A DNA stretch of 64,000 nt from Pseudomaricurvus sp033283175 (lineage in GTDB: Bacteria > Pseudomonadota > Gammaproteobacteria > Pseudomonadales > Cellvibrionaceae): assembly GCA_033283175.1 (NCBI GenBank), contig JAWMQM010000003.1:62001-126000 (forward strand). Reading direction: 5' to 3'. Shown piece after piece: positions 61,384 through 64,000 of this stretch; the first letter of the stretch is position 1; every line of letters starts with the position of its first letter. The notes beneath the pieces were generated by a model. It saw only the letters and a program-made list of their open reading frames with translations, searched no databases and had not been told where the DNA came from. The position numbers and the translations under genes are program-made.

Positions 61384-62426
61384 AGGCCATCGTCCACTTG
61401 AGCTTCGGCAAAGGTTGCCATGCCATTGTGAAGGCTACAGGCCAGGCGCAGCAGGGGCACGGCACTGGCCGCACCGCTGCCTTCACCCAGACGCATACCC
61501 AGGTCCAGCAGGGGGCGGGCATCACTGGCTGCCAGTACCGCCTGGTGGCCTGGCTCCGCTGACTGGTGGGCGTAGAGCAACCAGGGGCGCACGGAGGGAT
61601 TGAGGCGTTGGGCGTAGAGGGCGGCCACGCTGCAGATAAAACCGTCCACCAGCGCCGGGATGCGGGCCTGTGCGGCGGCAATATAGGCGCCGGTGAGGGC
61701 GGCGATCTCAAAGCCACCCAGGTACTGCAGGTTTTTGATCGGTGACTGGGCTTCGGCGTGGTAGAGGTCCAGTGCCTTGTGAATAACCGCCGACTTGTGG
61801 ATCTGGCCGGCGTTGTCGAGACCGGTACCCGGTCCCACCAGTTCTGCCGCATGGCGTCGCAGCAGGGCACAGGCCAGGGCGGTGGCGGAGGTGGTGTTGG
61901 CGATGCCCATCTCGCCACCGATCCACAGCTGTGCTTCCTGCTGTTGTGCCCGCTCAATGGCGTCGCGTCCCAGTTGCAGTGCCTGCTGCAACTGCTCGGT
62001 GGTCATGGCAGCCTTGCTGGCAAAGTTAGCGGTGCCGGGGCCGATGCGGCAATCCAGTACACCGGGCAGTTCCGGCAGTGGGTTGACGGTGCCGGCATTG
62101 ACCACTTCCAGGGTGGCGCCAAGGGCTTTGGCCAGCACCGCAATGGCAGCGCCACCGCCGGCAAAGTTGGCCACCATCTGTTCCGTTACCGACTGGGGGA
62201 ACGCCGAAACTCCCTCTGCCGCCACACCGTGGTCGCCGGCAAAGATGGTGATCGCCACCCGCTCACAGCCAGGCTGTTGCGCCTGCTGCATGGCAGCCAG
62301 GGTGATGGCCAGCTGCTCCAGCTGTCCCAGTGAGCCGGGTGGCTTGGTGAGCTGCTGCTGGCGGTTCAGTGCCTGTTGCAGGTGCTCTGTGCTGAGTTCG
62401 GTGGCGGGGTCGTGATACCAGCTCAT
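61380..62426 (-). CDS. cobT: Nicotinate-nucleotide:dimethylbenzimidazole phosphoribosyltransferase
   Basis: 348 residues, the family length. LTKPPGSLGQLEQLA near the N-terminus, FAGDHGVAAEGVSAFPQSVT, GGEMGIANTTSA and the catalytic-glutamate region GMRLGEGSGAASAVPLL are present. It activates DMB made by BluB to alpha-ribazole phosphate. It lies 52 bases after cobU and is coupled to cobC. Confidence 0.96.
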   Translation of the reverse strand: MSWYHDPATELSTEHLQQALNRQQQLTKPPGSLGQLEQLAITLAAMQQAQQPGCERVAITIFAGDHGVAAEGVSAFPQSVTEQMVANFAGGGAAIAVLAKALGATLEVVNAGTVNPLPELPGVLDCRIGPGTANFASKAAMTTEQLQQALQLGRDAIERAQQQEAQLWIGGEMGIANTTSATALACALLRRHAAELVGPGTGLDNAGQIHKSAVIHKALDLYHAEAQSPIKNLQYLGGFEIAALTGAYIAAAQARIPALVDGFICSVAALYAQRLNPSVRPWLLYAHQSAEPGHQAVLAASDARPLLDLGMRLGEGSGAASAVPLLRLACSLHNGMATFAEAQVDDGL

Positions 62427-62478
62427 AGAGGTTCCTTGTTGGAGACGGGCCGTTTGCGGACGCCCGCTCTGAATGTGC

Positions 62479-63036
62479 TTACTTTGAAGATGACTGGAGC
62501 GGTGATCCCTTGAGGATCAGCGGCAGGCCGGCGGCGGTAAAAATAACCCGCTCACAGACGGCGGCAACCGCCTGGTTGAGCCAGCCGGCTTCGTCCACGA
62601 AACGCCGGTTGAGCGCCCCCAGTGGCACAATGCCCATGCCCACCTCATTGCTGACGATAAAGGTTGGAACGCGCGTCTCCCCCAGCTGTGTCAGGAACGC
62701 CTGCTTCTGTTGCTGCCAGATCCCCGGTTCGGTTTCTTCCGCCAACAGGCAGTTGGTCAGCCACAGGGTCAGGCAGTCGATCATGATGGCATCGCTGTGC
62801 GCGCTGGCCTGCTGCAGTGCACTGGCCAACTGCAGGGGCTCCTCCCTGGTGGTCCAGTAGGAGGGGCGCTGTTGGCGATGATGGGCGACGCGGGCGCGCA
62901 TCTCGTCGTCGTGGAAGCGGCTGTCGGCGGTGGCGATATAGGTGACCTGTGATCCGCAGGCCGCAGTCAGCTGCTCCGCCAGACGGCTTTTGCCGGAGCG
63001 GGCACCGCCAAAAATCAGTTGTTGGTTAAATCTCAT
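62479..63036 (-). CDS. cobU: Bifunctional adenosylcobinamide kinase/guanylyltransferase
   Basis: 185 residues from the ATG at 63036, placing the P-loop FGGARSGKS at 8-16 as in other CobU/CobP proteins; a longer frame adds 19 non-conserved residues. YIATADSRFHDDEMRARVAHHRQQRPSYW contains the guanylylated histidine region, and IVSNEVGMGIVPLGALNRRFVDEAG the conserved C-terminal site. It phosphorylates adenosylcobinamide and forms AdoCbi-GDP. First gene of the minus-strand assembly operon; no riboswitch found ahead of it. Confidence 0.95.
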   Translation of the reverse strand: MRFNQQLIFGGARSGKSRLAEQLTAACGSQVTYIATADSRFHDDEMRARVAHHRQQRPSYWTTREEPLQLASALQQASAHSDAIMIDCLTLWLTNCLLAEETEPGIWQQQKQAFLTQLGETRVPTFIVSNEVGMGIVPLGALNRRFVDEAGWLNQAVAAVCERVIFTAAGLPLILKGSPLQSSSK

Positions 63037-63140
63037 ACTGTCTCGGATTCCTGAGCCTGGTCGGGGGTCACGAAAGCCGCCATTGTACGGCAATTACGCC
63101 GCCGCCGCAGAAGTGGGGCGACCTGCGCCCAGCTGTGCCG

Positions 63141-63752
63141 TCAATCCTGCAGCAGCGCCGTAACCCGCTGCTGTAACCAGGGCACCAGCTGCTCCTCAAA
63201 CCACAGGTTTTGCTGAAACCAGCGAATATTGCGCGGCGACGGGTGGGGAAGGGGCAGGTAGTCCGGCACAAACTGTTGCCACTGCCGCACCCGCTCGGTC
63301 AGGGATGCAAAGCGGCCGGCCTGATGATCCCGCAGGTAGTAGTTCTGGGCGTACTGGCCTATACAGAGGGTTAGCTCCAGCCCGGGCATATGCTGCAGTA
63401 ACGCCCGGTGCCATTGTGGCGCGCACTCCGGCCGCGGTGGCAGGTCGCCGGAGCGCCCCTTGCCCGGGTAGCAGAAGCCCATGGGCATGATGGCGATGCG
63501 GGGGTCGTCATAGAAGGTATCCCGTTCAACCCCCAGCCAACGCCGCAGCCGATCACCGGAGGGGTCATTCCAGGGAATGCCACTGGCGTGCACGCGGGTG
63601 CCGGGTGCCTGGCCTATGATTAACAGGCGGGCGCCGTTTCGGATCTGTACCACGGGACGTGGTCCCAGCGGCAGGTGATCGGCGCAGAGCTGGCACCGTT
63701 GCACTTCATGCAGTAACTCTTGCAGCGGGATGTTGGAAGATGTGGCGTTCAT
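63141..63752 (-). CDS. Uracil-DNA glycosylase-fold protein with probable 4Fe-4S site
   Basis: 203 residues from the ATG at 63752; a 22-residue extension is open but non-conserved. IIGQAPGTRVHASG is the motif-A type of the UDG superfamily and PLPHPSPRN the motif-B type. Cysteines C20-x2-C23 and C94-x15-C110 fit the iron-sulfur pattern of family 4/5 glycosylases. The Glu/Asp normally following the GEAPG motif is replaced by R-V-H, so activity may differ. It lies 105 bases upstream of cobU on the same strand and divergent from a sigma-54 promoter. Confidence 0.82.
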   Translation of the reverse strand: MNATSSNIPLQELLHEVQRCQLCADHLPLGPRPVVQIRNGARLLIIGQAPGTRVHASGIPWNDPSGDRLRRWLGVERDTFYDDPRIAIMPMGFCYPGKGRSGDLPPRPECAPQWHRALLQHMPGLELTLCIGQYAQNYYLRDHQAGRFASLTERVRQWQQFVPDYLPLPHPSPRNIRWFQQNLWFEEQLVPWLQQRVTALLQD

Positions 63753-63800
63753 GATTTGTGCTTTTTTGGTGCGTCCCCTGTGGGCGTATCGCTGGCGAAT

Positions 63801-63867
63801 TGCCCTTTGGTGGTGCAAAAAGTGCTGTGAATTCGTGGTTTGGCGGCTGTTTCACTGCAATGGTGCA
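63801..63867 (+). promoter_or_regulatory. Two NtrC-type sites at the right edge
   Basis: TGCCCTTTGGTGGTGCA (63801-63817) and TTCACTGCAATGGTGCA (63851-63867) each match 11 of 12 positions of TGCACY-N5-RGTGCA. Their centres are 50 bases apart and lie about 89 and 39 bases before the predicted sigma-54 start. Confidence 0.7.
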
Positions 63868-63870
63868 TCG

Positions 63871-63887
63871 GGGGCACGCATATTGCT
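63871..63887 (+). promoter_or_regulatory. Sigma-54 promoter reading out of the window
   Basis: GGGGCACGCATATTGCT keeps every fixed base of the -24/-12 consensus from GGCACG through N4-TTGCT, differing only at the leading YT; GG and GC are 12 apart. Start predicted near 63898. The driven gene is not identifiable: an open frame from ATG 63968 and an AAGGAG at 63976-63981 occur before the window ends. Confidence 0.75.
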
Positions 63888-64000
63888 ACCTCTATCCGCA
63901 AGAGCGCAGGGGATCCGTTTCCAAAGCGTCGTTGCGTACCTGAGTGCGTAATAAACATGCCTACAGAATGACTTTAAGGAGTTGCCTATCACTGCCGCAA

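Noticed and set aside
1..64000. Mobile elements, CRISPR arrays, tRNA or rRNA genes
   Set aside because: No transposase, integrase, direct-repeat/spacer pattern or tRNA-like fold was seen while reading the window.

Overview
The window is about 64 kb of chromosome from an aerobic or microaerophilic gammaproteobacterium. Base composition is moderately GC-rich. Gene content suggests a marine Pseudomonadales/Cellvibrionales-type relative; this is inferred from the RegB/RegA pair, the long Pseudomonas-type DapD, a pseudomonad-style HolD-RimI pair, cbb3 oxidase and cobalamin assembly genes. I see no insertion sequence, prophage, tRNA, rRNA or CRISPR array. Most of the window is ordinary core and metabolic genome, and the regulatory DNA is the richest part.

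Layout: 0-2.7 kb holds the end of a YjgN-type membrane protein, an M48 protease and a DASS anion transporter. 2.9-7.6 kb is a tight TonB receptor, YfiR and CHASE8-HAMP-GGDEF-EAL operon that may couple an outer-membrane ligand to c-di-GMP. 7.6-18 kb is core metabolism and stress (GNAT, dapE, dapD, yffB, an aminotransferase, Fur-controlled bfd, a 2-Cys peroxiredoxin, rnt-pyrC, argG). 18-27.6 kb is ccoNOQP followed by ccoGHIS and a TauE-like membrane protein; each half is preceded by an FNR/Anr-type box placed 41.5 bp before a predicted start point. 27.6-33.8 kb holds gloA, an output-less cNMP domain protein, a SulP transporter, leuA with a leucine-rich leader peptide, and holD-rimI.

The region I find most interesting is 33.8-41.2 kb, a nitrogen island. 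It holds a secreted protein with two PilJ (NarX-like) sensor domains, a divergent membrane-anchored NIT nitrate-sensor domain with no ANTAR output domain, then an NrtA-type binding protein, permease, ATPase and an alginate-export-family porin. Two sigma-54 promoters can be read here, one with a strong NtrC-like site. A third sigma-54/NtrC arrangement lies at the right edge and drives a gene outside the window.

41.3-48.1 kb holds a glycerate kinase-like gene, the RegA/RegB redox two-component pair (a known type of regulator of cbb3 genes), a MATE pump, exonuclease I, a MAPEG protein and a PilZ protein. 48.3-63 kb is a cobalamin superlocus: riboswitch, btuB, btuCD, cbiB, cobD, btuF, bluB, cobQ, cobB on the plus strand, and cobU, cobT, cobC, cobS on the minus strand. 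It covers uptake, late corrin amidation, lower-ligand synthesis and nucleotide-loop assembly; corrin-ring genes and the cobalamin adenosyltransferase are not in the window. Between the two halves sits a Fur-box-controlled PepSY/cytochrome b561 pair that looks like an iron unit rather than a cobalamin one. A Fe-S-type uracil-DNA glycosylase homologue closes the window.
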